Shown in pieces: positions 63,362 through 64,000 of a DNA stretch of 64,000 nt. The stretch spans positions 620,001 through 684,000 of the forward strand of contig NZ_WOFE01000001.1 in NCBI RefSeq assembly GCF_016881405.1. The letters run 5' to 3'. Positions within the stretch are counted from its first letter, which is position 1; each line of letters begins with the position of its first letter. The stretch is from Deefgea chitinilytica. GTDB lineage: Bacteria; Pseudomonadota; Gammaproteobacteria; Burkholderiales; Chitinibacteraceae. Both the position numbers and the translations under genes were made by a program. Below the pieces are notes generated by a model that worked only from the letters and a program-made list of their open reading frames with translations, was not told the DNA's origin and made no database searches.

Positions 63362-64000
63362 TTATTTAAAGTAGTTTAAAACACCGTCAAGGCCAACAAA
63401 ATTGATTTTGAACGGCGCTTCAGCTTGAACTTTAGGCTTTGCGTGACAAGCCACACCAAATCCAGCCGCATGCAACATCGGCAAATCATTGGCGCCATCG
63501 CCCATCGCGACCACTTGATCCGCACGTAGACCAAGTTCATCACGCATTTTGATCAGTTCGGTGCGTTTGCGTTCGGCATTGACAATATCGCCAATCACGC
63601 GGCCAGTGAGTTTTCCGTTTTCGACTTCGAGCACATTCGCTATCGTGCGCGTGAGGCCGAGGCGGGTTTGCAGCTTTTCCGTGAAAAACGTAAAGCCACC
63701 CGAAATCAGCAGTGTTTTGGCGCCTGCATCGTGAAAGCCTTTGAGCATGGTTTCTGCGCCCGCCATCAGTTGCAAACGCTCCGCGTAGACGCGTTCTAAA
63801 GCTGCTTCGTCTAAACCCGCGAGTAGGGCAACACGCTGCGTGAGGCTCTCATTAAAATCGAGCTCACCGCGCATGGCTGCCGCGGTGATGGCGGCGACTT
63901 GCGGTTTGATGTCAAACATATCGGCGATTTCATCGATGCATTCGATGGTAATCAAAGTTGAATCCATGTCCATCACGACTAAGCCAATATCGCGCACGCT
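63362..64000 (-). CDS. serB: Phosphoserine phosphatase, 5' truncated by the window edge
   Basis: HAD enzyme for the last step of serine synthesis. The frame is open to the window end, so the N-terminal ACT-like region lies beyond it; 212 residues of the catalytic domain are present. Motif I is VMDMDSTLITIECIDE, motif II LLISGGFTFF, and motif IV VVAMGDGANDLPML. DFNESLTQRVALLAGL is the serB cap signature. A terminator follows 65 bp after the stop. Confidence 0.95.
   Translation of the reverse strand, partial: SVRDIGLVVMDMDSTLITIECIDEIADMFDIKPQVAAITAAAMRGELDFNESLTQRVALLAGLDEAALERVYAERLQLMAGAETMLKGFHDAGAKTLLISGGFTFFTEKLQTRLGLTRTIANVLEVENGKLTGRVIGDIVNAERKRTELIKMRDELGLRADQVVAMGDGANDLPMLHAAGFGVACHAKPKVQAEAPFKINFVGLDGVLNYFK

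Overview
The window reads as the chromosome of a chitin-associated betaproteobacterium, most likely in the order Neisseriales (Chitinibacteraceae-like, such as Deefgea or Chitinibacter). This placement is an inference from the dxr-rseP-bamA-skp-lpxD-fabZ-lpxA-lpxB-rnhB gene order, the motAB genes, a GH9 enzyme beside a ROK sugar kinase, and a secreted protein built from chitinase-A-like Ig domains. No rRNA or tRNA gene was found to confirm it.

Core region 1 (1-20.7 kb) holds the outer-membrane and lipid A cluster, motAB, a membrane methyltransferase, an HDOD protein, a TrmH/SpoU rRNA methyltransferase, a periplasmic alpha carbonic anhydrase, a probable atypical PilZ protein, ung, a ROK kinase plus GH9 glycosidase pair, hldD and small conserved genes. 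Core region 2 (56.8-64 kb) holds an RpfE-like gene, recJ, the chitinase-N-domain protein, a bufferin-type bufA-bufB-bufC operon (minus strand) and serB, which is cut by the window edge.

Between them lies a 36.0 kb mobile island whose ends can be placed almost to the base (20821-56822). It splits a host YgjP-like metallopeptidase gene exactly inside the HELAH zinc-site codons. The C-terminal half remains at 20687-20814 and the N-terminal half at 56823-57213. Joining the two halves restores an open reading frame of 172 residues. The island ends are inverted repeats (TACT[A/C]GCAAGTT), with a second subterminal repeat further in. The island carries its own intact YgjP-like copy (42867-43361). 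Three consecutive tyrosine-recombinase-type genes plus a small coiled-coil gene (45.0-50.6 kb) are the likely mobility module.

The island cargo is defence-like. (i) A type 1 BREX operon (brxR-brxA-brxB-brxC-[Abi_2]-pglX-[zinc finger, coiled coil, Hsp70-like]-pglZ-brxL, 24.06-42.76 kb) has a 37-bp perfect palindrome over the promoter. It carries a candidate structured RNA just before an AbiF/AbiD-like HEPN gene, and a three-gene Hsp70 module overlapping pglZ. (ii) At 52.5-56.5 kb, a WYL transcription factor fused to a complete Sir2 sirtuin is followed by a 151-residue protein and a complete class II HDAC-like zinc deacetylase. I do not recognise this WYL-Sir2/HDAC operon as a named system, and it is my best candidate for an undescribed one. 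(iii) Minor cargo comprises a HAD hydrolase, a small exported protein, an IS3-family insertion, a phage-repressor-like regulator and a zinc-motif protein.
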